DNA from: Photobacterium obscurum
Lineage (GTDB): Bacteria > Pseudomonadota > Gammaproteobacteria > Enterobacterales > Vibrionaceae
Length of the DNA: 64,000 nt
Assembly: GCF_026191635.1 (NCBI RefSeq)
Contig: NZ_JAKRRW010000004.1
Coordinates: 1 to 64,000 of the forward strand
Direction of reading: 5' to 3'
Each line of letters starts with the position of its first letter. Within the stretch, counting starts at the first letter, position 1. This document shows positions 17,000 through 26,268 of this stretch, piece by piece. Under the pieces are notes generated by a model. That model worked only from the letters and a program-made list of their open reading frames with translations, was not told the DNA's origin and searched no databases. Made by a program: the position numbers and the translations under genes.

Positions 17000-17560
17000 A
17001 TGCGTATCGTAAAATTTGTGTTCGGCGTGCTCTTACTGTTATTGATAAATCTCCCCGTGATGGCAGCGCCGCTGACTTTTTCTCTAAACGAGGCCAATTT
17101 AGGTACAGTAACCGAGAAAAACTGGCCTGGTCACCACCTGCTGATTGGGATTGGTTATACGTCGTGCCCGGATGTCTGCCCAACGACCGTGATGGATATG
17201 GCATCAACGATAAGAAAGTTAGGGAACAAGGCCGACCAAATTACGCCAATTTTTATCTCGGTAGACCCCAATCGCGATACCCCAGAAAGTCTTGATAGCT
17301 ATGTAAAATACTTTGGCCCGAAAATGATCGGTCTGGTCGGCAGTGACGAGCAGACTTCCCAGGTCGTCAGGGCTCTGAAGGGAACATATGGTTATTCGCT
17401 TGACGGGAAGCCGGTTTATCCGCCGCTTCCCAAGCAGTATGAGGTATACCATTCGGCTTATGTTTATTTTTACGGACCGGATCGCGAGTTGGTGGATGTA
17501 TTTGGCTACGGCACGGGCAGCGAGCAGATGGCTAAAATCATTGCGGAGCAATTGCAATGA
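17000..17560 (+). CDS. SCO1/SenC-family copper metallochaperone
   Basis: 186 residues from the ATG at 17000, preceded by AGGAGAAGAG; a longer frame from 16979 is rejected because it would put charged residues before the signal peptide. The protein has a signal peptide or anchor (about 1-23), a thioredoxin fold with the Sco copper motif C56-PDV-C60-P, and the third ligand candidate His151 (VYHSAYVYF). Sco proteins deliver Cu or reduce thiols for copper-centre assembly. With the PCu(A)C and thioredoxin genes it forms a copper-delivery set. Overlaps the next gene by four bases. Confidence 0.93.
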   Translation: MRIVKFVFGVLLLLLINLPVMAAPLTFSLNEANLGTVTEKNWPGHHLLIGIGYTSCPDVCPTTVMDMASTIRKLGNKADQITPIFISVDPNRDTPESLDSYVKYFGPKMIGLVGSDEQTSQVVRALKGTYGYSLDGKPVYPPLPKQYEVYHSAYVYFYGPDRELVDVFGYGTGSEQMAKIIAEQLQ

Positions 17561-18084
17561 GAAAAATACAGTCGTTCTGGTGGCTTAAATTCGGCTTGGT
17601 GGTCGCGGTGTTACTGCCGCAGTTGGCTTTCGGCCGTCAAGATGGCTGCCCGGTACCGGCTGAATTTCTGCCTGTCGCCCCGTTTGAACTCCCTGTCGAA
17701 GTAAAGGATCGGATCGGGACCTCAGCTCCGGTTGAGCTAGTGAATTTCTGGGCGATCTGGTGCCGCCCTTGTCTCAAGGAATTGCCGCTGCTGGACCAGC
17801 TTTCTGGTCATCCTCGTTTTGATATTTCCGCAATCCATGTCGGAGATAACAAGCGGGAAATCAAAGCGATATTTAAGCGCCTGAAGATCAGCAATTTATC
17901 CACCACGCATATCAGTGATTTCGAGCCAGTCAGGGCTCTGGGCTTTGCCGGTATACCTTCTACTCTGGTGGCTGTTAACCAGCAAGTTCGATATCAGGCG
18001 ATGGGGTATATCGCGACACCGAAAACAGATTTGGAGCAATGGCTGATTTGCTTAAGTGAGGAGTTTGGCAATGAAGTTTACTAG
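17557..18084 (+). CDS. TlpA/DsbE-like periplasmic thioredoxin
   Basis: 175 residues with an N-terminal signal or anchor (about 8-26), then a thioredoxin fold with active site W68-C69-R70-P71-C72 and a cis-Pro region (AGIPSTLV). TlpA-like proteins keep Sco proteins and apocytochrome or copper-site cysteines reduced in the periplasm. The four-base overlap with the SCO1-like gene and the 14-base overlap with the next cytochrome support a coupled function. An additional Cys31 and Cys165 are present outside the active site. Confidence 0.9.
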   Translation: MRKIQSFWWLKFGLVVAVLLPQLAFGRQDGCPVPAEFLPVAPFELPVEVKDRIGTSAPVELVNFWAIWCRPCLKELPLLDQLSGHPRFDISAIHVGDNKREIKAIFKRLKISNLSTTHISDFEPVRALGFAGIPSTLVAVNQQVRYQAMGYIATPKTDLEQWLICLSEEFGNEVY

Positions 18085-18409
18085 TTTAATACTGTCTGTG
18101 GTCATAGTGGCTGCCAGCCCGCTGGTCACTGCAGGCACTGAGCTTAATGGCAAGGTGTTATATGACAATCCCGGTAGAGGGGGATGTATTCAATGCCACG
18201 GCGAGGGGGGGAATGCTCCGGTGATGCCGATGTATCCAAAATTGGGCGGCCAAAATGAGATTTATTTATATAATCAGATGCTGGACTATAAAAACGGCAG
18301 GCGCAAGAATGGCCTGTATATCCCCATGGAAGTGGCCATGCAGCCGTTTACCGATCCGGAGATCAAATCAATGGCCTCCTATCTGGCCGATGTAGGGAGG
18401 GAGAGGTGA
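18071..18409 (+). CDS. Small exported class I cytochrome c
   Basis: 112 residues from the ATG at 18071, behind GAGGAG inside the previous gene. A signal peptide (about 1-21) is followed by a single CxxCH at 39-43 (GGCIQCHGEGG) and a downstream PMEVAMQPF Met that can be the axial ligand; it resembles cytochrome c553/c4-type domains. It is the last gene of the operon and probably a soluble electron carrier. No terminator is obvious in the following 200 bases. Confidence 0.9.
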   Translation: MKFTSLILSVVIVAASPLVTAGTELNGKVLYDNPGRGGCIQCHGEGGNAPVMPMYPKLGGQNEIYLYNQMLDYKNGRRKNGLYIPMEVAMQPFTDPEIKSMASYLADVGRER

Positions 18410-18614
18410 AATTATCTGATAGTTTCTGATGTTATCTAACGCGGACCTAAGATATGAGAATGTAGCGTCATAAGGGAAGTGCATTAATTTAGCATTACTA
18501 TACTGATAGAAGTTTCCATGCACTGAGTGGTTGAATGAAAACGGGCTATCGGTTGCGAGATACGATTGCCTTTGGTGGCAGTCTAATTCGATATTCGGGG
18601 ATAGGGGGAGGACA

Positions 18615-19898
18615 ATGATGCACGTCCTCTATCTGAGTTATTTTTCCCCATTTCATCTTCATGCGGCGAGTAATCGTAGCCAGCGTTTTGCCCAGTACTT
18701 ATCGCAAGCCGGGTGCCATGTTGACTTGCTCTGCGAGCCGCGGAATTCACAATGGCCCCAGCAACCCTATTTCTCTTCTTGGCAGCCTGACACGGCAATC
18801 ACCCATCAGATGGTAGCATCTTGGGATATCGATTGGCTCTGGCGCTGGCCGGCTCTGTGCCAAACGACTCTGCGTCATATGAATCTGGGGCAAAATATGG
18901 GAGCGCGCCTGTTTCCCAGCCAGATATCGAGCGAAGAGAGTGATATCGCCAAGATGTTTTTGCTGGTGGATAAGCATTGGGGGTGGGTGATCCCGAGCTT
19001 ATGGCAATGTTGTCAACATATTATGGCGAACCGGCCTGATGTTATTCTGGTGAGCTGCCCGCCGTTCAGTAGTTCGCTGATCGGATATTTTCTGTCGCGC
19101 TGGTTTGGTCTGCCGTTGGTACTGGATTTCCGGGATGCATGGTCTAGGGCAAGCTACTTTTCCGAGGGGAGAATATCACCTTGGGAAAAGCGAGTGTTGA
19201 GGCAGGCCGCAAAGTTAATTGTGACGTCCCAGTCTGATTGGCTTGCCTACCAGCGTCTGATTGGACAAGGAAAGGTTGCCTGGATACCGAATAGTTATGA
19301 CTATATTCCCGAACCGGTTTTCAGGCATAGCGAGGTGTTCACTCTAGGCTATAGCGGATCGTGGAGTGGTTTTCGATGTTCAGCCGAAGGCATTTTCAGC
19401 CAACTGACCAATGTGCCGTTTACATTCCGTTTTATTAATATTGGTGAGCACGTACCTGTCTTTGATGGCTGGGTTAAGCAGTACGGCCTTAAGCATGTAG
19501 TCAAGACGATCGGCCAACTGGAAAAAAAGCAGGCGCAGTCGCTACTTTGTCAGTGTGATGCGTTGTTTATCCAGAAAGGCTCACCTGATCGGGGTAAAAC
19601 CGATACCCACCTTGCCACCAAAGCGATTGATTATGTTGCTTGTGGTAGGCCAATCTTGGCGGAGTTGCCCGAAGGCGAAACGTTGGAATTTCTCCGCCAG
19701 TACGCCGGGCGGCTCTATGAGGTTGGTACTGATAGCCCTGGAGAATATTATCAGCAGCTCACTACCATGCACTGGGACTGGCAACAACAGCCAGAGCGTC
19801 AATACCGACCTTCAACTGAATTCTTCGAAGCGTTTGATGCTACAGCGTTGGGAGAACGGCTATATCAGGAACTGACTGAGATAGCCGGTTTTAAGTAA
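18615..19898 (+). CDS. Family-4-like glycosyltransferase
   Basis: 427 residues from the ATG at 18615, preceded by GGGGGAGGACA; a longer frame from 18531 has no such site. It has the N-terminal Rossmann half (MHVLYLSYFSPFHLHAASNR) and a C-terminal GT-B half with IQKGSPDRG...KAIDYVACGRPILAELPEGE, which resembles the donor-binding region of GT4 enzymes. It would transfer a sugar from a nucleotide donor. No other polysaccharide gene is nearby, so the acceptor cannot be suggested; orphan GT4 genes are unusual outside such clusters. Confidence 0.8.
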   Translation: MMHVLYLSYFSPFHLHAASNRSQRFAQYLSQAGCHVDLLCEPRNSQWPQQPYFSSWQPDTAITHQMVASWDIDWLWRWPALCQTTLRHMNLGQNMGARLFPSQISSEESDIAKMFLLVDKHWGWVIPSLWQCCQHIMANRPDVILVSCPPFSSSLIGYFLSRWFGLPLVLDFRDAWSRASYFSEGRISPWEKRVLRQAAKLIVTSQSDWLAYQRLIGQGKVAWIPNSYDYIPEPVFRHSEVFTLGYSGSWSGFRCSAEGIFSQLTNVPFTFRFINIGEHVPVFDGWVKQYGLKHVVKTIGQLEKKQAQSLLCQCDALFIQKGSPDRGKTDTHLATKAIDYVACGRPILAELPEGETLEFLRQYAGRLYEVGTDSPGEYYQQLTTMHWDWQQQPERQYRPSTEFFEAFDATALGERLYQELTEIAGFK

Positions 19899-19937
19899 TT
19901 TATTGGTTATCCGCTGCATACCGCAGTTATTGAAAAG

Positions 19938-20210
19938 TTATGACGACTTTGATTCGTCTTTCATATCCATACCAGAGACTAATGCTTTGGATTTGGTTCG
20001 GTTAGCATCGAGGACCGCGTCGTAGATATCGCCTTTTTCACCTTGGCCAGACAGGTATAGCCATCCATGAATCAATGTCATGAAGAACGAAAGCACCATG
20101 AATAAGGCAGGGAGCATACCTAATACATCCAACTTGAATAAGGCTAGGGATATCACAAAGCCGATGATATAGCCGATGGTAGCTTTTTTGTGGTTACTTC
20201 TAGATTTCAT
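19938..20210 (-). CDS. Small two-helix membrane protein, unrecognised
   Basis: 90 residues: basic N-terminus (KSRSNHKK), two hydrophobic segments (about 11-30 and 32-54) and a charged cytoplasmic tail. Start ATG at 20210 with AGAGATAGAC upstream. It is convergent with the glycosyltransferase gene. No family assigned. Confidence 0.65.
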   Translation of the reverse strand: MKSRSNHKKATIGYIIGFVISLALFKLDVLGMLPALFMVLSFFMTLIHGWLYLSGQGEKGDIYDAVLDANRTKSKALVSGMDMKDESKSS

Positions 20211-20425
20211 GTCTATCTCTTTGATACTGAGCTTTATTGTATTGACTTCATATCAGGGACACTACACCAGTCTAATTGCACATAGTTTGATATGGTTATC
20301 AACTCTGTCATTTATGGCTGTTATATGCTGCCGGTGATGAGTGGCCATGAGAAAGGTAGTAAGCGTTATCTTTTCGCTCGGATATATTGCTCAGTTGTTT
20401 TACGGATAGGCGTTAGTGATAAAAG

Positions 20426-20482
20426 TGACCTTCCTGCCATCAGAGAGAGTGGGAGTCTGTCTGTTAGCTATGGCGGGAAGGT
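20426..20482 (-). terminator. Long inverted repeat at the end of the RND operon
   Basis: GACCTTCCTGCCAT at 20426-20439 and ATGGCGGGAAGGTC at 20469-20482 pair over 14 positions with one mismatch around a 29-base loop. Read on the minus strand it lies 28 bases after the outer-membrane gene and is followed by ACTTTTATC. A probable terminator or mRNA-stabilising stem for the operon. Confidence 0.5.
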
Positions 20483-20509
20483 CGTATTGCGTATTGAAGT
20501 TGGTCGTGT

Positions 20510-21955
20510 CTACAGAGCCCAGTCGCCGCCAAGAGCCTTGTTTAGGCCGACGGCAACATTGGCGGTCTGCAGCCGTGCCGCCAGAACCCGATCTGCCATA
20601 ATATGTTGCTGGCGTTGGGCATCGAGTACCGCAAGGTAGTCAGCTAGGCCTGCCGCATACAGGGATTTCGCCTTTCGTACTGCGATATCAGTTTCGTCTT
20701 TTGATTCCACCACCAAAGCCAGATACTGCTGGCTGTTGCCATAGCCATGGAGCAGGGTTTCAACCTCGCCTATCGCACTGTTGACCGCATGCTGGTAGGA
20801 CAGGGCGCTGCTTTTGAACCGTGCTTCCTGAATATCAACAAGGGCGTCATTTCGGCCGCCATCAAAGACGTTCCAACTTACGCCGATATTGGCAATCCAG
20901 GCGGTGGAGTCAGCGCTGAACAGATCATCAAAGTCTTTAGCCAATACACCAGGCGCACCGGTAAGGTAGAATTTGGGGTATTTATTGGCGACCGCAGCCC
21001 CTAACTCGGCGTTGATTGCCGCCATTTCACGTTCGGCAATCCGAATATCCGGCCTGCGTTGCAGGAGATCAGACGGCAAGCCGGTAGGAATGATCCCATT
21101 GAAGACTGGCAATGGTCTGGTATGACTTAACCGCGCCTGCATTTGGCTCGGGCTTTCCCCTAGCAAGATCGCTAGGCGTTGACGGTGGGCTGTTTCAGCG
21201 GTTTCTAGTTGCGGCACTATTGATTTAGTGGCTGCCAGCATGGCTTTGGCCCGAGCGAGGTCAAGCTCAGAGCCATAGCCACTTTTCAGCATCCTCTTGA
21301 CCAGATCCAAGGTTGCGGTCTGATCGGCGACCATTGACTGCGCGATAGCCTTGCGTTCTTGGGCTCCTCGCATCTGCAGGTAGTTGTGAATCACCTCGGA
21401 AGTGATCATGGTAGTCAGGCCTTCACGGAAGATATCTGCCTGTTCTTTGCGTATTGCGGCGGCTTGCACCTGATTGTCTATTCGGTTGAATAAATCCAGC
21501 TCCCAGGCGATTGTCGCCCCGGCATGGAAAGCACTCTGATTCGAGTCGATCAATGCCATTCCTAACGGGTTGGTCGATGAGACAACCGGCCCAAGTAATG
21601 GATCATTCTCGCTCAGCCCCAGTGATGAGTAGCCAGCCCCCAAGCTGACTGTTGGTAACTTGAATGACTCAATGACATTTTGGTACGCCTGCGCGGCCTT
21701 GATTCGTTCAGCTGCAATTTTTAATGGTATGTTTTGCTGCTGAGCATCGACAACCAGCTGGTTCAGGGTTTGATCGTTAAACTGATACCACCATGTATCG
21801 GTATTGACAGTGCCTGTACTTGGACTTGTACCTGGTACTGCCTGATTTAAATACTCAGTTTCCATTATCGGATTCGGTATCTCGTAATCTGGCCCTACTG
21901 CACATCCTGACAGGACGAGGGCAGCAACAAGCGGTGACAGTTTAAGCAGTTTCAT
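20510..21955 (-). CDS. RND efflux outer-membrane channel lipoprotein (NodT/OprM family)
   Basis: 481 residues from the ATG at 21955, giving a lipoprotein signal with lipobox LSGC followed by AVGPDYEIP, the family signature. A longer in-frame extension lacks this. Two OEP repeats follow (about 60-260 and 270-470), rich in Ala/Gln helices, with RRPDIRIAEREMAA and a C-terminal LNKALGGDW. It forms the trimeric outer-membrane exit duct of a tripartite pump. Its start lies inside the end of the permease gene, so the two are translationally coupled. Confidence 0.95.
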   Translation of the reverse strand: MKLLKLSPLVAALVLSGCAVGPDYEIPNPIMETEYLNQAVPGTSPSTGTVNTDTWWYQFNDQTLNQLVVDAQQQNIPLKIAAERIKAAQAYQNVIESFKLPTVSLGAGYSSLGLSENDPLLGPVVSSTNPLGMALIDSNQSAFHAGATIAWELDLFNRIDNQVQAAAIRKEQADIFREGLTTMITSEVIHNYLQMRGAQERKAIAQSMVADQTATLDLVKRMLKSGYGSELDLARAKAMLAATKSIVPQLETAETAHRQRLAILLGESPSQMQARLSHTRPLPVFNGIIPTGLPSDLLQRRPDIRIAEREMAAINAELGAAVANKYPKFYLTGAPGVLAKDFDDLFSADSTAWIANIGVSWNVFDGGRNDALVDIQEARFKSSALSYQHAVNSAIGEVETLLHGYGNSQQYLALVVESKDETDIAVRKAKSLYAAGLADYLAVLDAQRQQHIMADRVLAARLQTANVAVGLNKALGGDWAL

Positions 21956-24900
21956 TGTTAAGCTCCTCGATGTGTGCAGTTGACTCGGTACGATAGAACA
22001 AGCGGTAGAGCGCCGGCATGACAAACAGCGACAGAACGGTGGCAGCCGCGAGACCGCCGATGATGGTTGCGGCCATCTGGTCAAACAGACGGTCTGACAA
22101 CAATGGGACCATCCCGAGAGCCGTGGTTAACGCACCCATTGAAATCGCCATGGTACGGTTTAGGGTTGCTTCTTTGATGGCCTCTTCGAGTGGGCGGCCA
22201 TTGGCTCGCTCAAGCTCGATTTGATCCATCAGTACAATACCGTTCTTGATGATCATCCCTGACAGGGCGATGGCACCGATTAAGGCCATGAAGCCGAATG
22301 GTTTGTCCATCAGGAGTAGGAACCAACTGGCTCCGGTTGCGGCCAGTGGTACCGTGATCAGAATGATCACCGGTTGCTTGAAGCCGTTGAATAGAGCGAC
22401 CAGGATTATCACCATGATCAGAATCGCTTTAGGCAGCTGCTTGATGGTATCCGTTACCGCACGATCCTCATCGTAGTATTCGCCGCCCCACTCAAATTGG
22501 TAGCCTGCTGGCAGGGCAATAGCCTCGATGTTCTTGGCGACTTGTTTACGTACTTCAGAGGCCGTCTGGCCATGAACATCAGCCTGTACGGTGATGGCTG
22601 GCAGGCGGTTGCGGCGCCAGATCATGCTTTCTTCGGTTTTTAGCTCGAATTTGTCGACAACTTGGCCAAGCGGCACACTGTGAAGACCTGCGAGGGATTT
22701 CACTGGCAGCGTTTCGAGTGAATCAAGATCGGCATCGGCACTTCTCAGTTTAATTGGGATTAGTTCATCCCCTTGGCGAAGTTGGCTCAGTATGATCCCC
22801 TCACTGGCTCGCTTCATGGCAATAGCGACATCAGCACGGTTGATCCCGGCTCGGCGTGCCTGCTCTTGGTTAAGAGCAGGAACGATAACCTTGCTCTTCT
22901 GGCGCCAGTCGTCACGAACATATTTGGTGTGCGGATTCGCTGACAGGATCTGCTGTGCCTGTTCGGAAAGCTGATGCAATACGGCAGGATCCTGGCCGAT
23001 AAAGCGCGCCTCGATACTGTATTTGTCCTTGGTGGCGAGCTTCAGTGGTCGGAACCGCGGTTCCGCATGCGGAAACGCAACTTTCAGCCAGGTATCACCA
23101 CGTTCGACAAGGTTGGTAATCGAGTCATAGTCGTGGGTGTTGATTAATATTTGGCCGTAGCTTGCGTCATAAGGCTCAGGCTCGACGGTAACGGAGAAGC
23201 GTGGTGCACTTGCGCCAACAAATGTCGAAATATTTTTTACTTCGGGTTGCTCAAGCAGCCATTGCTCAATCTTTTTCATGTCTTTTGAAGTTTGCTCAAC
23301 CTGTGCTCCGTTTGGAAGCCAGTAGTCAAGAAAGACCATTGGGCGGTCGGAGCTTGGCATGAAGTTAACCGAAATCTTCGGTACTACCAAGGCTGTGATA
23401 GCAATGAGTGGGACGAGCAGTGTTAGGCTTTTCAGCGGGTTATACACTGTCCAGTTAACTGCTTTGTTAAATAGCGATGGCTGGGTGGCTTTGCCGTTCT
23501 CGCTGGCTTTGTTTGGTCTGACCCATAGCCAGCATGACAGCGGGGTGACCGTCATGGCGACTAACCATGAGAACAGCAGCGACGAGCACATTACCCAAAA
23601 TACCGAGATAGCAAACTCGGCGGAATCCGTCTGCGAGAACAGGACTGGTGTCGCACCCATAATCGCAATCACGGTTGCTCCCAGAAGCGGAAGAGCCGTT
23701 TCCTGAATGGTATCGATGGCCGCCTTGGTTCGTTCAATCCCCTTGTTCATTTTGGCTATGATCATATCGGTGATCACGATGGCGTTATCGACTAGCATAC
23801 CCAGGGCGAGGATGAACGTCCCGAGGGATACTCGCTGTAGGTCAATGGCGGCGATTTTCATATAGATGAGGGTCAGTAGAATCGTTAACAGCAAACTACC
23901 GCCTACGATTACCGCGCTCTTGAATCCCATGAACAGCCATAGGATCACGACTACAATCGCCACACTTTCGATAAGGTTCGAGACGAAGTTACTGATTGAC
24001 TTGTTGACCTCTTCAGGCTGAAACGCAATGGTATTTATCTCGACACCGACAGGAAGAGTCTGCTGGTACTCTGCAATAATCTGGTTGAGGGAATCACCCA
24101 GAGAGACCACGTTGATCCCGTTGACAGGGCTGACTGCAAGCGTAATGGCATCGTACCCGTTGAACCGGCTCTCAGAGAGAGCGGGTGTCTGATAGCCCAT
24201 TGAAATATCGGCAATATCACCAAGGCGGATAAGCCCGGAACCTATGTTGCCAATGCCGCCTTTGATGGTTAGGTTGCGAATATCATCGATTGATTTGAAA
24301 GCGCTGCTTTGATCAATACGGATGCGTTCGACACCAGCTTTGAAGCTGCCCGCGTCAAAGATCATGTTCTGGCTAGTCAGCTGATTCAGTACCTGAATGG
24401 AGGAAAGCCCGTAATCCGCGAGGCGCTCATCTGGGAGGTCGACATTGACCACCTGATTGCGGATACCGTGCAGCTCAATTTTCTTGATACCATCAACGGT
24501 TTTAAGGCGACGCTGAAGTTCTTTGGCATACAGGCGGAGCTCGCTAGGCTCGACGCCATCACCTGAGACAGCAAAGAGCATACCGTACACTTCGGAGAAT
24601 TCATCCTGAACAATGCTGATCTGGGCTGTAGCCGGCAGTGACAGCTTGGCGTCGTCAACTTTGCGGCGCAGGAGATCCCATTGTTGCGGCAGTTCTTTTG
24701 AGCTGGTGTACTCATGCAAGTCGATAAAAATCATCGAACTACCGGGGCGTGACAGCGAGCGGAGCTTCCACATCGCCCCCATTTCCTGCAATTTGGTTTC
24801 GAGTTTATCGGTAACCTGCGCTTCCACCTCGGCAGCAGACGCGCCGGGGTAGAGGGTAACGACGACTGCACTTTTTACTGTGAATGAAGGATCTTCGAGT

Positions 24901-25001
24901 TTGCCGAGCTTAAAATAGGACATCACACCGGCAATCACACACAGGACACAGAAAAAAGAGACGAAGGTGCGTTGCTTAATCGCAAATTCTGCTAAGTTCA
25001 T
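21942..25001 (-). CDS. RND-family efflux permease (HAE1-like)
   Basis: 1019 residues with about 12 membrane helices and two large periplasmic loops, the AcrB-type length. The proton-relay region in helix 4 reads GMLVD405-N406-A, so only one of the two Asp of AcrB is kept, a variant found in many RND pumps. The helix-10 Lys is present (GMIIKNGIVLMDQ). Start ATG at 25001 behind AAGGAAAG. It lies between the adaptor (9-base gap) and the outer-membrane channel (14-base overlap). It exports drugs, dyes or other amphiphiles by proton exchange; the substrate cannot be told. Confidence 0.96.
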   Translation of the reverse strand: MNLAEFAIKQRTFVSFFCVLCVIAGVMSYFKLGKLEDPSFTVKSAVVVTLYPGASAAEVEAQVTDKLETKLQEMGAMWKLRSLSRPGSSMIFIDLHEYTSSKELPQQWDLLRRKVDDAKLSLPATAQISIVQDEFSEVYGMLFAVSGDGVEPSELRLYAKELQRRLKTVDGIKKIELHGIRNQVVNVDLPDERLADYGLSSIQVLNQLTSQNMIFDAGSFKAGVERIRIDQSSAFKSIDDIRNLTIKGGIGNIGSGLIRLGDIADISMGYQTPALSESRFNGYDAITLAVSPVNGINVVSLGDSLNQIIAEYQQTLPVGVEINTIAFQPEEVNKSISNFVSNLIESVAIVVVILWLFMGFKSAVIVGGSLLLTILLTLIYMKIAAIDLQRVSLGTFILALGMLVDNAIVITDMIIAKMNKGIERTKAAIDTIQETALPLLGATVIAIMGATPVLFSQTDSAEFAISVFWVMCSSLLFSWLVAMTVTPLSCWLWVRPNKASENGKATQPSLFNKAVNWTVYNPLKSLTLLVPLIAITALVVPKISVNFMPSSDRPMVFLDYWLPNGAQVEQTSKDMKKIEQWLLEQPEVKNISTFVGASAPRFSVTVEPEPYDASYGQILINTHDYDSITNLVERGDTWLKVAFPHAEPRFRPLKLATKDKYSIEARFIGQDPAVLHQLSEQAQQILSANPHTKYVRDDWRQKSKVIVPALNQEQARRAGINRADVAIAMKRASEGIILSQLRQGDELIPIKLRSADADLDSLETLPVKSLAGLHSVPLGQVVDKFELKTEESMIWRRNRLPAITVQADVHGQTASEVRKQVAKNIEAIALPAGYQFEWGGEYYDEDRAVTDTIKQLPKAILIMVIILVALFNGFKQPVIILITVPLAATGASWFLLLMDKPFGFMALIGAIALSGMIIKNGIVLMDQIELERANGRPLEEAIKEATLNRTMAISMGALTTALGMVPLLSDRLFDQMAATIIGGLAAATVLSLFVMPALYRLFYRTESTAHIEELNNETA

Positions 25002-25010
25002 GTTCTTTCC

Positions 25011-26096
25011 TTACTGTACGGCTACGCTGGTTTGGGTGGTACCCACGAGCTGCCCCGGTTTGAGGTAATGAGTACCGGCAGTGATGATTTGAGTACCCTG
25101 CCGCAGTTCGCCTGTGATGCATGCCTTGTTGGCGTGCACGGAGGTGACTTCGACGCTGGTAGGCATGGCTTTACCGCTTTTGACAACAAATACCGCAGGC
25201 CCTGAACTGTTCTCGACAAGTGCGGAGTAAGGGATACAGTAACCTTTTTGTTTCGGTACAAAAGGAAGCTCAAGTTGGATTGCTTTACCGGGAAGTAAAT
25301 CAGTACTGGTGCCATTCAATAGGTAGGTCAGGGTGTAGGTCTGCTTGATCGGATCTGGAAGGGTGCTGACTTCTTTCAGCTGGGCAGAAACTGGCTGCTG
25401 GGCACCGTACCAGCTGATAGTGGCATAGGGATTGTCATTAAATCCCGCCACTAAGTTTTCAGGAACGTCAATGACAGCCTGCAACTTGTCGGGCTGATGC
25501 AGAGTGAACACCGGTAGGCCAGGGGCAGCCTGCTCAAACTGTTCACTAAATCGCTGGCCAATAACGCCGCCAAACGGTGCTTTTAGTTCGGTATAGGACA
25601 GGGCGTCCTTGGCTTTCTGTAAATTCTGTTCAACCACTTTAACCATCGCGTTGCTGCGCTTATAGCCGCTCATAGCACGGTCCAGGTTAACCGCTGCAAT
25701 TGCGTTGTCTCCTGTTGCTTGCTTGACTCGTGAGAGCTCGATAGTCGCCAGTGCCTGCGCAGCTTTGGCTTCTTCCAGGCGTGCTTCTAGCTCGATGACG
25801 GTGACTTGGTAATCATGGGGATCTAGCCGGGCAATAATTTCCCCTTTGGTGACGCGATCCCCGGTTTTGACCAGTACTTGTTCTATGGTCCCCGGCACTT
25901 TAAAGGCTAGGTTTGCGGTATCTGCAGCCTCAAGGGTGCCAGAGAAGCGCTTCATATAATGTTGTGTTGGCGGGCCGAGTTTTATTATCTGGACCGGGCG
26001 AGGTGATTTATCTGCCTGTGGAGCAGGTACTTCGGAGCAGCCGGATAAAGCCAGTGCTGCTAATGGCGCAAGGATGAATAAAGGTGAATGGTTCAT
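25011..26096 (-). CDS. RND efflux periplasmic adaptor lipoprotein
   Basis: 361 residues with a lipoprotein signal (LALSGC-SEVP), a biotinyl-lipoyl-like half (ANLAFKVPGTIEQVLVKTGDRVTKGEIIARLD), a coiled-coil hairpin (about 95-165) and barrel domains. It is the membrane fusion protein linking the permease to the outer-membrane channel. First gene of the three-gene operon, with GGGAG before the start. Confidence 0.95.
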   Translation of the reverse strand: MNHSPLFILAPLAALALSGCSEVPAPQADKSPRPVQIIKLGPPTQHYMKRFSGTLEAADTANLAFKVPGTIEQVLVKTGDRVTKGEIIARLDPHDYQVTVIELEARLEEAKAAQALATIELSRVKQATGDNAIAAVNLDRAMSGYKRSNAMVKVVEQNLQKAKDALSYTELKAPFGGVIGQRFSEQFEQAAPGLPVFTLHQPDKLQAVIDVPENLVAGFNDNPYATISWYGAQQPVSAQLKEVSTLPDPIKQTYTLTYLLNGTSTDLLPGKAIQLELPFVPKQKGYCIPYSALVENSSGPAVFVVKSGKAMPTSVEVTSVHANKACITGELRQGTQIITAGTHYLKPGQLVGTTQTSVAVQ

Positions 26097-26173
26097 GATT
26101 GACTCCCACTGTCATTTGGGAGTCATTGTAGAGAGAATAGCTTTATCGATATGCTCGTTAGGATGTGAAATAC

Positions 26174-26192
26174 TGTCATGAAAATCATGACA
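26174..26192. promoter_or_regulatory. Palindrome upstream of the RND operon
   Basis: TGTCATGA-AAA-TCATGACA, perfect eight-base arms with a three-base spacer, 78 bases upstream of the adaptor start. The symmetry suggests an operator for a dimeric repressor or for the upstream LysR protein. Confidence 0.5.
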
Positions 26193-26268
26193 ATATGCCG
26201 GTATACTTGAAGGCTGTCGTTATTTGAACGTTTGTTGCTCAATTATTAGGCCGAAATTTGAGACAAAG

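Noticed and set aside
12154..18409. Assignment of the operon as a nitrous-oxide, nitrite or cytochrome-oxidase accessory cluster
   Set aside because: Copper chaperones fit such roles, but no NosZ, NirK, NrfA or oxidase subunit is present, so the name would be unsupported.
20292..20639. 115-codon plus-strand frame
   Set aside because: It overlaps the 3' end of the RND channel gene and its terminator and has no ribosome site.
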